A DNA stretch of 41,982 nucleotides, taken from positions 1 to 41,982 of the forward strand of contig JANQXM010000007.1 of assembly GCA_030729385.1 (NCBI GenBank), in the 5' to 3' direction. Shown piece after piece: positions 30,772-39,605 of the stretch; position 1 is the first letter of the stretch, and each line of letters begins with the position of its first letter. The stretch comes from Opitutales bacterium. Its GTDB lineage: Bacteria; Verrucomicrobiota; Verrucomicrobiia; Opitutales; Coraliomargaritaceae. Both the position numbers and the translations under genes were made by a program. A model generated the notes under the pieces. That model was given only the letters and a program-made list of their open reading frames with translations, had not been told where the DNA came from and ran no database searches.

Positions 30772-30848
30772 TGGTGGGAGCTACAGAATTCGAATCTGCG
30801 ACCTCATCCATGTCAAGGATGCGCTCTAACCAACTGAGCTAAGCCCCC
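30772..30848 (-). tRNA. trnV: tRNA-Val (GAC anticodon)
   Basis: Cloverleaf on the minus strand: acceptor GGGGGCT/AGCTCCC (one G-U), D-arm AGCTCAGTTGGTTAGAGC, anticodon stem CATCC/GGATG around TTGACAT (anticodon GAC), T-arm GCAGA/TCTGT with loop TTCGAAT, discriminator A and an encoded CCA end. Its last 21 bases are repeated twice downstream. Confidence 0.96.
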
Positions 30849-30936
30849 GTGTTTGGGAAGGCGGAAATAAAGGTCTCGACCACAGCCAAAGCAAGAAAAA
30901 ATTTGAAGAAGTTCAAAACTTGTAAACTGTGTCCGC

Positions 30937-31740
30937 ATGGAAATAGTCAGGATACAAAACGCCGATGGAAACATCTACTACGGGGCCGAAGTCGGTAACC
31001 ATGTTTATCGTATCGAAGGCGATATCTATGGCGATTACGTCCAGACCAATGAACGCCTAGAGCCCGTCAAGCGACTCGCCCCGATCGAACCGAGCGCCAT
31101 TTTCTGTATCGGCCTGAATTACCGCGCTCACGCCGAAGAAATGGGCAGCGCCCTCCCCGAGCATCCCGTGGTTTTCATGAAAAATCCAGCTTCGGTCTGC
31201 CACCCAGATGATCCGATCTTACTCCCTCGGCACCTCCATAGCGACCAAGTCGATTACGAGGCCGAACTCGCGGTCGTCATAGGGAAACGCTGTAAAAACG
31301 TCTCCGTCGAAAACGCCTTAGACTACGTGCTGGGCTACACCTGCGCCAACGATGTCAGTGCCCGCGACTGGCAAAAATTTCACGGTGGCGGACAATGGAT
31401 CAAAGGCAAGAGCTTCGACACATTTTGCCCTCTCGGCCCAATTCTAGTCACTGCAGATCGGATCCCCAATCCTCAGATTCTACCGATCCGAGGCATCCTC
31501 AATAGCCAGATCCGCCAAGAGTCTTGGACCGGCGATATGATTTTCTCCGTCGCCGAACTCATTGCCTTTCTCAGCGGCAGCACGACTTTACTCCCCGGCA
31601 CCGTCATCCTCACCGGCACCCCACCCGGCGTGGGCATGGCCGCCGACCCTCAACGTTTCCTGAAGCAAGGCGACGAATTCACCGTCGAAATCACTGGTAT
31701 CGGGAGCTTGAGAAACAAGATCGAGGCTGAAGTGATTTGA
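30937..31740 (+). CDS. Fumarylacetoacetate hydrolase (FAH) family protein
   Basis: 267-residue FAH-fold enzyme. A short N-terminal domain (1-50) precedes the catalytic barrel, which begins [20 protein letters not shown]. The metal ligands are the two Glu in [12 protein letters not shown] and the Asp in [11 protein letters not shown]. Then come [35 protein letters not shown] and TGTPPGVGM. The family includes fumarylpyruvate and acylpyruvate hydrolases, oxaloacetate decarboxylase and ureidoglycolate lyase; nothing nearby points to one substrate. It starts about 90 bases from divergent tRNA-Val and converges with lpxB. Confidence 0.88.
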   Translation: MEIVRIQNADGNIYYGAEVGNHVYRIEGDIYGDYVQTNERLEPVKRLAPIEPSAIFCIGLNYRAHAEEMGSALPEHPVVFMKNPASVCHPDDPILLPRHLHSDQVDYEAELAVVIGKRCKNVSVENALDYVLGYTCANDVSARDWQKFHGGGQWIKGKSFDTFCPLGPILVTADRIPNPQILPIRGILNSQIRQESWTGDMIFSVAELIAFLSGSTTLLPGTVILTGTPPGVGMAADPQRFLKQGDEFTVEITGIGSLRNKIEAEVI

Positions 31741-31756
31741 AGGACTCGTGTAGCGC

Positions 31757-31776
31757 AGCTGCAACCTACTGCAGCT
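31757..31776. terminator. Hairpin between convergent FAH and lpxB genes
   Basis: AGCTGCA (31757-31763) pairs with TGCAGCT (31770-31776) around a six-base loop, in the 42-base gap between two convergent stops. No long U-tract follows on either strand. A shared weak terminator is likely. Confidence 0.4.
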
Positions 31777-31782
31777 TACCAT

Positions 31783-32958
31783 CTAAAAGGTTCTCTCCAG
31801 CCAATCCGCAGCGGTCAGACCACTTTCGGTTTGCAGTAGTTCCTTTAGCTCGTCGGCTCCAGTGGCCGCCTCGGTGGCAGCCTCGGGTTGTTGTAATGCT
31901 CGAATCAAATGCTCGGCTAAGCGCTTCGGCTTGGCAGCATCTTGAATGAACTCCGGATGCAGCGGACGATCTAACAGCAAATTGGCGATACCGATATATT
32001 TCACCTTCACAAGGATCCGCCCAAGAAAGTAACTGAGCGGATTTAACCTATAAACAATCGCACCGGGAATCGCTGAAAGCGCACACGCGAGCGACATCGT
32101 TCCTGAACTCATCAGAACCGCGCTAGCGGGCAGCGCCTTATTTGAATTAGGGACAAACTCGACCGCGGCCTTCAAGTCTGGGTAGGTTTCTAGAATTGAT
32201 TGCAGCTGCTTGAAGATTTGCTCGCTCGGGTAAACCACGCGGGCTTTTAGATCAGAAATTTGTTTTTGAGCTGCCCGAAAACCTTCGAGCAAAACAGGGA
32301 AAATACGCCCCACCGCCGCCGTGCGACTACCAGGTAAAAGTAAAACCGGTGCCGTGGCATCGTAACGCAGGGGCAACTCATAGTCATCACGAACGAAGGG
32401 ATGCCCGACAAACTCCGTCGGCAATGTGGTATCGGCAAAGCAATCGACCTCGAAGGGAAAGATCACACCGAGCTGATCAATCAACTCGGCCATTTTAAAA
32501 CGGCGCTTGGCTTTCCACGCCCAAACTTGAGGACCAATATAATAGCTTAAGCCGATGTCGCCACCGCCCTTTTTACTCAAGCCACGCTCAAAGAGCTGCG
32601 CCGCAATGCGCAAATTAAACCCGGGGTAATCCACGAAACAAACATGCTTCGGCTGATAGCGCTCGATCCATTCAAGCGTGCGATCAAAGAGCGATTTAAA
32701 GAAATTATAATGACGCACCACTTCAACAAAACCCACGATGGAAACCGCAGTCAGATCGTAGAGTAGTTGCGCTCCGACCGCTTGAAGCTCTACCCCACCG
32801 AGACAGGCCACGCGTAGCTCTGGATTACGAGCTCGCAGATCTGCCACCACGCGAGCCGCATGCTCATCGCCCGAGTGTTCCCCCGCGATAATCAAGAGAT
32901 CGGGTTGCCCCCCGCTTGGCGCAGGAAAATCGGTGGTGACTGGGAGTTGGTCGCTCAT
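31783..32958 (-). CDS. lpxB: Lipid-A-disaccharide synthase
   Basis: 391-residue LpxB (GT19), which joins UDP-2,3-diacylglucosamine and lipid X to give the lipid A disaccharide at the inner membrane. Motifs: LLIIAGEHSGDEHAARVVAD (about 21-40), SIVGFVEVVRHYNFF, the substrate-binding VDYPGFNLRIAAQLF, YYIGPQVWAWKAKRRFKM, FPFEVDCF, FVGHPFV and LLPGSRTAAVGRIFP. The C-terminal part has SSGTMSLACALSAIPGAIVY and KVKYIGIANLLLDRPLHPEF. It lies 15 bases after the oxidoreductase gene in the same operon. Confidence 0.95.
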   Translation of the reverse strand: MSDQLPVTTDFPAPSGGQPDLLIIAGEHSGDEHAARVVADLRARNPELRVACLGGVELQAVGAQLLYDLTAVSIVGFVEVVRHYNFFKSLFDRTLEWIERYQPKHVCFVDYPGFNLRIAAQLFERGLSKKGGGDIGLSYYIGPQVWAWKAKRRFKMAELIDQLGVIFPFEVDCFADTTLPTEFVGHPFVRDDYELPLRYDATAPVLLLPGSRTAAVGRIFPVLLEGFRAAQKQISDLKARVVYPSEQIFKQLQSILETYPDLKAAVEFVPNSNKALPASAVLMSSGTMSLACALSAIPGAIVYRLNPLSYFLGRILVKVKYIGIANLLLDRPLHPEFIQDAAKPKRLAEHLIRALQQPEAATEAATGADELKELLQTESGLTAADWLERTF

Positions 32959-32973
32959 GCGAAGAAACGCGCC

Positions 32974-33903
32974 CTACTTCTCAGCGTGAATCAGCTCGGT
33001 GATTTGGATCGCGAGCTCGAGGGCGGATTTGCCGAGTTCGGCACCGACCTTGGGCTTGCCTGCTTCTTTCACGACTTGGGTGAAAGATTCGAGTTCGAGC
33101 TTAAGTGGTTCGTCCTTCTCGATTGGGATCTCTTCGCGAACGAGCTCTACGCCTTCTTTACGCAGGAAGTGCCCGCTCTGATTTTGAAAATCGAGGGAGA
33201 GATAATTCTGCGGTTGGAAGACGCGAATCTCGCGCACCTTTTTCATACTTACGCGACTGGTGTTGATATTGGCCACGCAACCGTTTTCGAAAGTAATTCG
33301 CGCGTTGGCGATATCTTCGGAATTGGAGAGCACATTCACTCCAACGGCATCGACTTGTTTGATTGGCGAACGAACCAGGGCAAGAATGACGCCGATATCG
33401 TGAATCATCAGATCAAGCACGACACCCACTTCGGTGCCGCGTGGATTGAAAGGCGCGAGACGATCCGCGGTAATGAACTGCGGTTTGGTCACCGCATTTT
33501 CGAGGTAACCCATAACTGGGTTGTAATGCTCAATGTGTCCGACTTGCACGATGCAGCCCTTTTCTTTGGCGGCAGATAAAATTTGCTCGGCTTCATCCAG
33601 ACTGGTGCAGAGCGGTTTCTCAATCAATAGATGACAACCACCCTTGAGCAGAGGCACTGCGACTTCGCAATGCTTGTCCGTCGGCACCACCACGCTGACC
33701 GCGTCGCAGGCTTCGGCGAGGGCCTGAGCCGTTTCGAAACGCTTGCAGCTATATTTCTCACACATCTCGGCAGCGCGCGCATCATCGGCCTCGACGATAC
33801 CGATCAGTTCACAATTAGGGAGCGCAGCATAGATACGCGCATGGTGTTGACCGAGGTAACCGGTGCCGACCACACCACAGCGAATTTTTGAATCTTCAGA
33901 CAT
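32974..33903 (-). CDS. Gfo/Idh/MocA-family oxidoreductase (possible GnnA)
   Basis: 309-residue NAD(P)-dependent sugar oxidoreductase. The Rossmann domain begins IRCGVVGTGYLGQHHARIYA (residues 7-26). The catalytic Lys is in LLIEKPLCTSLDEAEQ, and the second conserved motif is VVLDLMIHDIGVILALV with the active-site His. Gfo/Idh enzymes act on nucleotide sugars, inositols or bile pigments. Being directly upstream of lpxB, it may be the UDP-GlcNAc 3-dehydrogenase GnnA, which with a GnnB aminotransferase gives amide-linked lipid A. I see no GnnB here, so this is inference. The ATG at 33901-33903 is chosen; an upstream start would add 20 unlikely residues. Confidence 0.82.
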   Translation of the reverse strand: MSEDSKIRCGVVGTGYLGQHHARIYAALPNCELIGIVEADDARAAEMCEKYSCKRFETAQALAEACDAVSVVVPTDKHCEVAVPLLKGGCHLLIEKPLCTSLDEAEQILSAAKEKGCIVQVGHIEHYNPVMGYLENAVTKPQFITADRLAPFNPRGTEVGVVLDLMIHDIGVILALVRSPIKQVDAVGVNVLSNSEDIANARITFENGCVANINTSRVSMKKVREIRVFQPQNYLSLDFQNQSGHFLRKEGVELVREEIPIEKDEPLKLELESFTQVVKEAGKPKVGAELGKSALELAIQITELIHAEK

Positions 33904-34020
33904 GGCAGGTATCAAGTTGGAAAGGTCTGACCATGACAAGACGGTTCTACCGGAAGTTACCACAACAGTATTAAAGAATCATCTGAATCCTCGGCTCGAC
34001 GATTGAATCTCTAGCATTCT

Positions 34021-34042
34021 CGACTTTGATTAATCAAAGTCG
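34021..34042. promoter_or_regulatory. Perfect 22-bp palindrome, candidate operator
   Basis: CGACTTTGATT is followed directly by its exact reverse complement. It lies between the divergent oxidoreductase (start 33903) and HIT (start 34110) genes. A dimeric repressor or activator site is the likely meaning. A hairpin is possible but has no U-tract. Confidence 0.5.
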
Positions 34043-34088
34043 CCTGATTTACCCCCGCAAATAACCATCGACGGAAGCGCTACGTTTG

Positions 34089-34094
34089 TATAAT
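34089..34094 (+). promoter_or_regulatory. Possible -10 box for the HIT-phoH operon
   Basis: A perfect TATAAT lies 15 bases before the HIT ATG, preceded by TTG. No convincing -35 box is found. If used, the transcript would have a leader of only about nine bases. Confidence 0.35.
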
Positions 34095-34109
34095 TTCCCG
34101 GGTTCCATT

Positions 34110-34640
34110 ATGCCAGATTCCACACCAGAAACCACTCCTTCGGGGCTTTCCGCCTCCATGCAGCGGCTTCATGCCTATTGGCGCATGCCTTATATCCTCG
34201 CCCCGAAAAACCCGGACGAGGGCGGAAATCCGTTTACCCGCATCACTCAAACCGGCGACGATAAGAAGGAATACATTCTCTATCGCGGTAAGTGGAATTA
34301 TATCGTGCTCAACCGCTTTCCTTACAATGCAGGGCATTTACTCGTGCTGCCTTTTCGAGAAGTGCCTACTTTAGAAGAGCTGACCACGGAGGAACGTCAC
34401 GAGTTGATGGACCTTATAGTGAAAGCGCAGGAGATCCTCACCAAGGCACTACGCCCTGACGGTTTCAATACAGGCTTTAATTTTGGTAATGCGGCAGGCG
34501 CTGGCATCCCTTGCCATCTACACTGTCACGTCGTGCCACGTTGGGACGGCGACACAAACTTTATGCCGGTCATCGGCAATACACGCGTGCTTCCGGATTC
34601 AATGGATGCCATGTGGGAGCGCCTAAACGAAACGCTGTAA
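34110..34640 (+). CDS. HIT-family nucleotide phosphorylase/hydrolase
   Basis: 176-residue histidine-triad protein similar to Ap4A phosphorylase-type HIT proteins. The core has NRFPYNAGHLLVLPFREVPT, GFNTGFNFGNAAGAGIPCHL and the triad HLHCHVVPRWDGDTNFMPVI. The N-terminal MQRLHAYWRMPYI is also typical. The two zinc-binding Cys often found after it (C-x-x-C) are replaced here (GGNPFT), so this member has lost that zinc knuckle. Likely role is breakdown of dinucleoside polyphosphates or adenylated compounds. The ATG at 34110 is chosen over a TTG at 34086. It precedes phoH by 44 bases in a common arrangement. Confidence 0.88.
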   Translation: MPDSTPETTPSGLSASMQRLHAYWRMPYILAPKNPDEGGNPFTRITQTGDDKKEYILYRGKWNYIVLNRFPYNAGHLLVLPFREVPTLEELTTEERHELMDLIVKAQEILTKALRPDGFNTGFNFGNAAGAGIPCHLHCHVVPRWDGDTNFMPVIGNTRVLPDSMDAMWERLNETL

Positions 34641-34684
34641 GCGTAAGTCCCTCCACCAACCTTCACACTGACAAACGGTTTATT

Positions 34685-35638
<954 letters not shown>

Positions 35639-35662
35639 GATACGCAAAACTTCATCTCGATT

Positions 35663-38086
35663 ATGCCACTCTTTTCAAAAAACAAATCCAAACGCAGAAA
35701 TAAAGACTCCACCCAAAAGCGGAAGGATTCAGGCCGCGCCGCAGTAAAACAAGGCGCATCTCATTTCTTCGAGACCAGTAAACTAATCGAAGGCGGGCTC
35801 TTCTTTCTCTTTGCTGCGCTCATCATGATCATATGCTTTCTCGGTCAAAAACCGAAAGGGCCACGACTCATCATCAACCAGCCTGCACCCACACGTATCG
35901 TTTCGGAGTTTGCTTTTGAATACACCAGCAAAGTGCAAACCGAAGAAATGGCTACAGCCGTGCGCGCACAGGTACCTCCAGTTTTCCAGCGCAGCTTTGA
36001 GCCTTACGAGCTATTCCAAGATTTCATCAGCCAGCTAAAAACCAGCATCGCCAAGACGCAGATCGAATACGAAGCCGAAGGCCCAGAAGCGGTTAACATA
36101 CACTTAGAAGAAACAGTTAAAACTCTAGCTGAAACCTATTCGCTGCCGATAGATCCCGAGATCATCAGCGACCTCACTAATCACATCACCCCAAAGGAAC
36201 GCTCCGGTTTATTTACAGATGCGCTCTCAGTCCTAAAGCAGCTTTATGAAGATGGTATCTATTCCGCGCAAAGCACAGAGAAGTCTACCCCGCAAGTCAC
36301 CGTCATTCAGCTAGTCGATGAAGAGGGCCGCTACAACCTGCCCGATGCACGCTCACAAGTCGATGCACTCGTGGCGCTACGCGTGCGTATTAATGGGCTT
36401 TCCAGCGATAAAAACACTGCGCGTTCACTCTTCGAACTCTTTCGAACCGGTCTCACTTCAAACTTAGTTTACAGCGCCAGTGGAACGAATCGAGCGATTG
36501 AAAGAGCCATCACTCAAATCGAAGCTCCAGTCATCACCTTTCAAAAAGGTGACACCTTGGTAGAGCCCGGATCAATCGTATCGGAAATGAGCTTGGAGCG
36601 CATCAAAGCATACCGCGAAGTGGAACTCGAGCGCGGCAATAATTCTCTGGTATTCAATATTCTGTTCATCGAACGACTTGCGCTCACCTCAGTGCTACTA
36701 ATTGCGGTGCTGATCTATGTGCGCCAAGGCCTCAAAGAAATCCATAAACGCAATCGGGCCATCGCCATCACCGCGGTCAGCATTCTCCTCAATCTACTCA
36801 TCATACGCCTCATCATCGAAGTTGGCGAAATTGCTACAATCAACAGTAGCCCGAGCTTCAGTATGTTGCCCTACACCGCACCTTACGCACTAGCACCTAT
36901 TATTGTAGCGGTCCTCGTAGGCTCTTCTCCTGCCGTGCTTTCGGCGCTCATCATCGCGGTGCTCTTCGGTGTGATTCAAGGCAACTCTATAGAGTTTATG
37001 TTGATTGCATTCCTGTCCGGTGTAGTCGGCAGTTATGTTTCCTCCAACATCCGCAAACGTTCAAAACTCGTTCGCGCTGGATTGATTGCTGGAGCCACCG
37101 CCGCGATCGCCGGAGCCGCAGTCGGATTGATCAACGGTTTCACTTTGGGCCTAGTGGGGCAGCAGACGCTCATTGCACTCGTTGTGGGTGCGCTAACCGG
37201 CATCGTCGCGGTGGGCATCCTCCCTGTGTTCGAACAGCTCTTCAAAATCACCACCGAGATCACGTTGCTTGAATTAACCGACTTCAATCACCCGCTTCTA
37301 CGACGCATGCAAATGGAAGCACCCGGCACCTACCACCACAGTTTAATGGTAGCTAATCTGTCAGAAAACGCGGCGGCCGAAATTGGAGCCAGCCCACTGC
37401 TCTGTCGCGTCTGCTGTTTTTTCCATGACATCGGCAAATTGGTGAAGCCCGAATACTTCACTGAGAATCAACGCGACGGCATCAATCCGCATGATGAAAA
37501 AAATCCATCGATGAGCGCGCTCGTAATTAAAGCACACGTTAAAGAAGGCGTTGAGTTGGCTCGTAAATTTAAACTCCCGCGCGTGATTGAAGACGTCATT
37601 CGACAACACCACGGCACCACGCTGATTCAATATTTCTATCACCAGGCGCAACAAAAACAAAAAGGCGCCACGACGGCTCCCTTCCCTACCAAAAACGGCA
37701 AACCGCAGGAAGAAAAGAAGGTCGACGAGAGCACCTACCGCTATGACGGTCCGAGACCACGATTCAAAGAAAGTGCCATCATCTTCTTTGCCGACAGCGT
37801 GGAAGCGGCCAGCCGAACTTTAAAAAAGGTCACGCAGCCAGCGGTCGAGGAGCTCATTGATCGCATCTTTAAAGATCGTATCGAAGACGGACAACTCGAC
37901 GAGTGTCCGCTCACTTTCCATGAGCTCGCACTCATCCGCCGCAGCTTCACTTATACGGTTCTAAATATGTTGCATGCCCGCATCGAATATCCAAAGACCG
38001 ACAAAAAAGGCGAAGCTGATAAACCAGACCAACCAAACACTCCGGAAGATGCAGTCGATACACCTCGAAATCAACAACCAGTATAG
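35663..38086 (+). CDS. pgpH: 7TM-HD hydrolase, PgpH-type c-di-AMP phosphodiesterase
   Basis: 807-residue membrane enzyme. A Lys-rich N-terminus and one span (about 44-61) are followed by an extracytoplasmic 7TMR-HDED domain (to about 325), seven spans (about 326-515, such as LTSVLLIAVLIYVRQGLKEI) and a cytoplasmic HD domain. The HD motif includes GTYHHSLMVANLSENAA, FFHDIGKLVKPEYF (H588, D589) and VIRQHHGTTLIQYFYHQAQQ. Known homologues (PgpH) hydrolyse cyclic di-AMP, and the phoH-pgpH-ybeY order is widely kept. The tail is polar and low in complexity (TDKKGEADKPDQPNTPEDAV). It overlaps ybeY by 38 bases. A c-di-AMP cyclase is not in the window. Confidence 0.92.
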   Translation: MPLFSKNKSKRRNKDSTQKRKDSGRAAVKQGASHFFETSKLIEGGLFFLFAALIMIICFLGQKPKGPRLIINQPAPTRIVSEFAFEYTSKVQTEEMATAVRAQVPPVFQRSFEPYELFQDFISQLKTSIAKTQIEYEAEGPEAVNIHLEETVKTLAETYSLPIDPEIISDLTNHITPKERSGLFTDALSVLKQLYEDGIYSAQSTEKSTPQVTVIQLVDEEGRYNLPDARSQVDALVALRVRINGLSSDKNTARSLFELFRTGLTSNLVYSASGTNRAIERAITQIEAPVITFQKGDTLVEPGSIVSEMSLERIKAYREVELERGNNSLVFNILFIERLALTSVLLIAVLIYVRQGLKEIHKRNRAIAITAVSILLNLLIIRLIIEVGEIATINSSPSFSMLPYTAPYALAPIIVAVLVGSSPAVLSALIIAVLFGVIQGNSIEFMLIAFLSGVVGSYVSSNIRKRSKLVRAGLIAGATAAIAGAAVGLINGFTLGLVGQQTLIALVVGALTGIVAVGILPVFEQLFKITTEITLLELTDFNHPLLRRMQMEAPGTYHHSLMVANLSENAAAEIGASPLLCRVCCFFHDIGKLVKPEYFTENQRDGINPHDEKNPSMSALVIKAHVKEGVELARKFKLPRVIEDVIRQHHGTTLIQYFYHQAQQKQKGATTAPFPTKNGKPQEEKKVDESTYRYDGPRPRFKESAIIFFADSVEAASRTLKKVTQPAVEELIDRIFKDRIEDGQLDECPLTFHELALIRRSFTYTVLNMLHARIEYPKTDKKGEADKPDQPNTPEDAVDTPRNQQPV

Positions 38087-38516
38087 TCAACTGATCGAAC
38101 CTGAGGTCTACACCAAAGCACTCTTTCAGGCCATCGAAGTATCTGGACTGTTTCCAATTTCAAATGGTGAACTTTCCATCGCCTTCGTCGATGACGACAC
38201 CATTGCCCAAGTGCACGATGACTTCATGGACGACCCGACGCCAACTGATGTCATCACCTTTCCCGCTCAACCAGCGATGGAGTCAGCCGGGGAAATTATC
38301 GTATCTGTCGACCATGCACAAAGCCGTGCACTAGAGCTCGGCGAGCCATTCAGTCGTGAGCTTAGCCTCTACCTAGTGCATGGTTGGTTGCACCTAGCCG
38401 GCTATGATGATCGTAACGATACTGATCGTGCAGAAATGCGACGCGCGGAACAACGGGCACTCAACGTGCTAGACAAAGCCGACATCGCCTACGGCTTTAC
38501 GCTAGCAGATAAATAG
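38049..38516 (+). CDS. ybeY: Endoribonuclease YbeY, variant active site
   Basis: 155-residue UPF0054 protein, which acts in 16S rRNA 3'-end maturation and ribosome quality control. The fold is clear: LSIAFVDDDTIAQVHDDFMD, PTPTDVITFPAQ, GEIIVSVDHA and SLYLVHGWLHLAGYDDRNDT. The usual zinc motif is H-x3-H-x5-H (HGxLHLxGYDH). Here H111 and H115 are kept, but the third ligand is D121. The position of E. coli Arg59, before the PT(N/D)V strand, aligns with Met. The ATG at 38049 lies inside the pgpH end; an earlier ATG at 37974 would add 25 residues overlapping more. It ends the phoH-pgpH-ybeY cluster. Confidence 0.9.
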   Translation: MQSIHLEINNQYSQLIEPEVYTKALFQAIEVSGLFPISNGELSIAFVDDDTIAQVHDDFMDDPTPTDVITFPAQPAMESAGEIIVSVDHAQSRALELGEPFSRELSLYLVHGWLHLAGYDDRNDTDRAEMRRAEQRALNVLDKADIAYGFTLADK

Positions 38517-38619
38517 AAACCGCTCACCTCAATTGTAGAAGAAAGAGATTCCTTTTTCGCGAAGTCGTGTCTAACGATAATAAGTATTCATCAAATTCTA
38601 ATTCATTTACATATACCGC

Positions 38620-39564
38620 ATGCCGATTCGTCAAAAAATCGCTGAGAGTCTCTCTCAGAAAATTAAGACCACTGACTTTTGGTTTCACTGCGTCTTGTAT
38701 GCATGCCTCGGCGCGAGCCTCATGCCGATTACACTCTGGGTCGCTCACAATACAGAATCACAAAGCCGGCTCTTTAATGCACTCATTGTATTAACTTTTG
38801 CCTGCGTCATGCTCATACGATTCGGGCACGTGGAAATTATCAAACCACTGCAACTCAATCGCACTGCTCTAAGGTATTTATGGAGCGCCTACGGATTACT
38901 GTTGCTCAGTATCCTAGCTCAATTTTTTGCACCATTACAGGAAGGTCTGCTCGCCACTGTAATTTCTTTGCTAGCCATTCCCGCATACTGCTTCGCGCTA
39001 GGTTCCTTTATACTCTTTGTCTTCGGCGAAGGCACCAAGCGCGTAACAAAAACCGCGACGATCACTCTTTGCGCCTTTCTCTTACTAAGCATTTTCATGG
39101 AACCACTCGACTGGCCGCTGAGAACGCTTGCAGGTAAATGGAGTGGCGCAGCGCTGGCGACTATAGGTCAAACAGTAGAAATAGGCTTACAAAAATTGAC
39201 TGAAAGCGGCGCTCCAAATCTAATATTACTGGTGAATGGGCACCCCTTTAACGTCGCCGCCGAATGCAATGGCTTCGGCGTCATACTCACGAGCTTGTTG
39301 CTCGCGCTCTTGCTGGCGATCTATCGACGCCTCAGCATATTCGATACAGCGTTGAACTTAATCGCTGGGATTATTTTGGGCTTTATTTTCAACACACTGC
39401 GCATCGTCATCATTGTGCTACTTGCTCCCTCCCTGATGTCACATTATCACCTAATGCACGAAATTGTAGGTTTCATCACGTATTGGGGCTGCCTCATCCT
39501 CGTATGGCGGCTACTAAATGGTCCCGTAAACGATGAACCTGTTATGCCAACGAGCCAGCAGTAG
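38620..39564 (+). CDS. Exosortase / archaeosortase family protein
   Basis: 314-residue polytopic membrane protein with about eight spans. The catalytic triad of the family is visible: C216 in NVAAECNGFGVILTSLLLAL, R261 in GFIFNTLRIVIIVLLAPS and H280 in HLMHEIVGFITYWG. Exosortases cut and transfer proteins with a PEP-CTERM-type tail during export. The first 90 residues carry two spans of unclear role. It is not next to exopolysaccharide genes, and I find no PEP-CTERM-like tail on any protein in the window, so its substrate lies elsewhere or is atypical. The start is ATG at 38620, 103 bases after ybeY. Confidence 0.85.
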   Translation: MPIRQKIAESLSQKIKTTDFWFHCVLYACLGASLMPITLWVAHNTESQSRLFNALIVLTFACVMLIRFGHVEIIKPLQLNRTALRYLWSAYGLLLLSILAQFFAPLQEGLLATVISLLAIPAYCFALGSFILFVFGEGTKRVTKTATITLCAFLLLSIFMEPLDWPLRTLAGKWSGAALATIGQTVEIGLQKLTESGAPNLILLVNGHPFNVAAECNGFGVILTSLLLALLLAIYRRLSIFDTALNLIAGIILGFIFNTLRIVIIVLLAPSLMSHYHLMHEIVGFITYWGCLILVWRLLNGPVNDEPVMPTSQQ

Positions 39565-39605
39565 GGTTTGCTATTTCAAGCAATTGCACATAGGTTTTTG
39601 GCACA

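Noticed and set aside
30287-30792. CRISPR-like array
   Set aside because: There are only two or three repeats, the units are over 100 bp, the segments between them are themselves repeats, and no cas gene is present.
30298-30811. Several small minus-strand open frames with repeated words such as NSVAPTIFSP
   Set aside because: They cross the direct repeats, terminators and tRNA-Val, so the shared words come from DNA repetition, not from proteins.
34021-34042. FNR-type binding site
   Set aside because: The palindrome contains TTGAT and ATCAA, but they are separated by two bases instead of the four required for an FNR or CRP-family box.
34511-34684. Upstream start for phoH within the HIT gene
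   Set aside because: The added sequence is out-of-frame HIT coding DNA with no PhoH similarity; GTG at 34685 gives the normal family length.
38524-38748. Minus-strand open frame of 74 codons over the exosortase start
   Set aside because: It overlaps the exosortase gene on the opposite strand, has no motif, and has no plausible ribosome-binding context.
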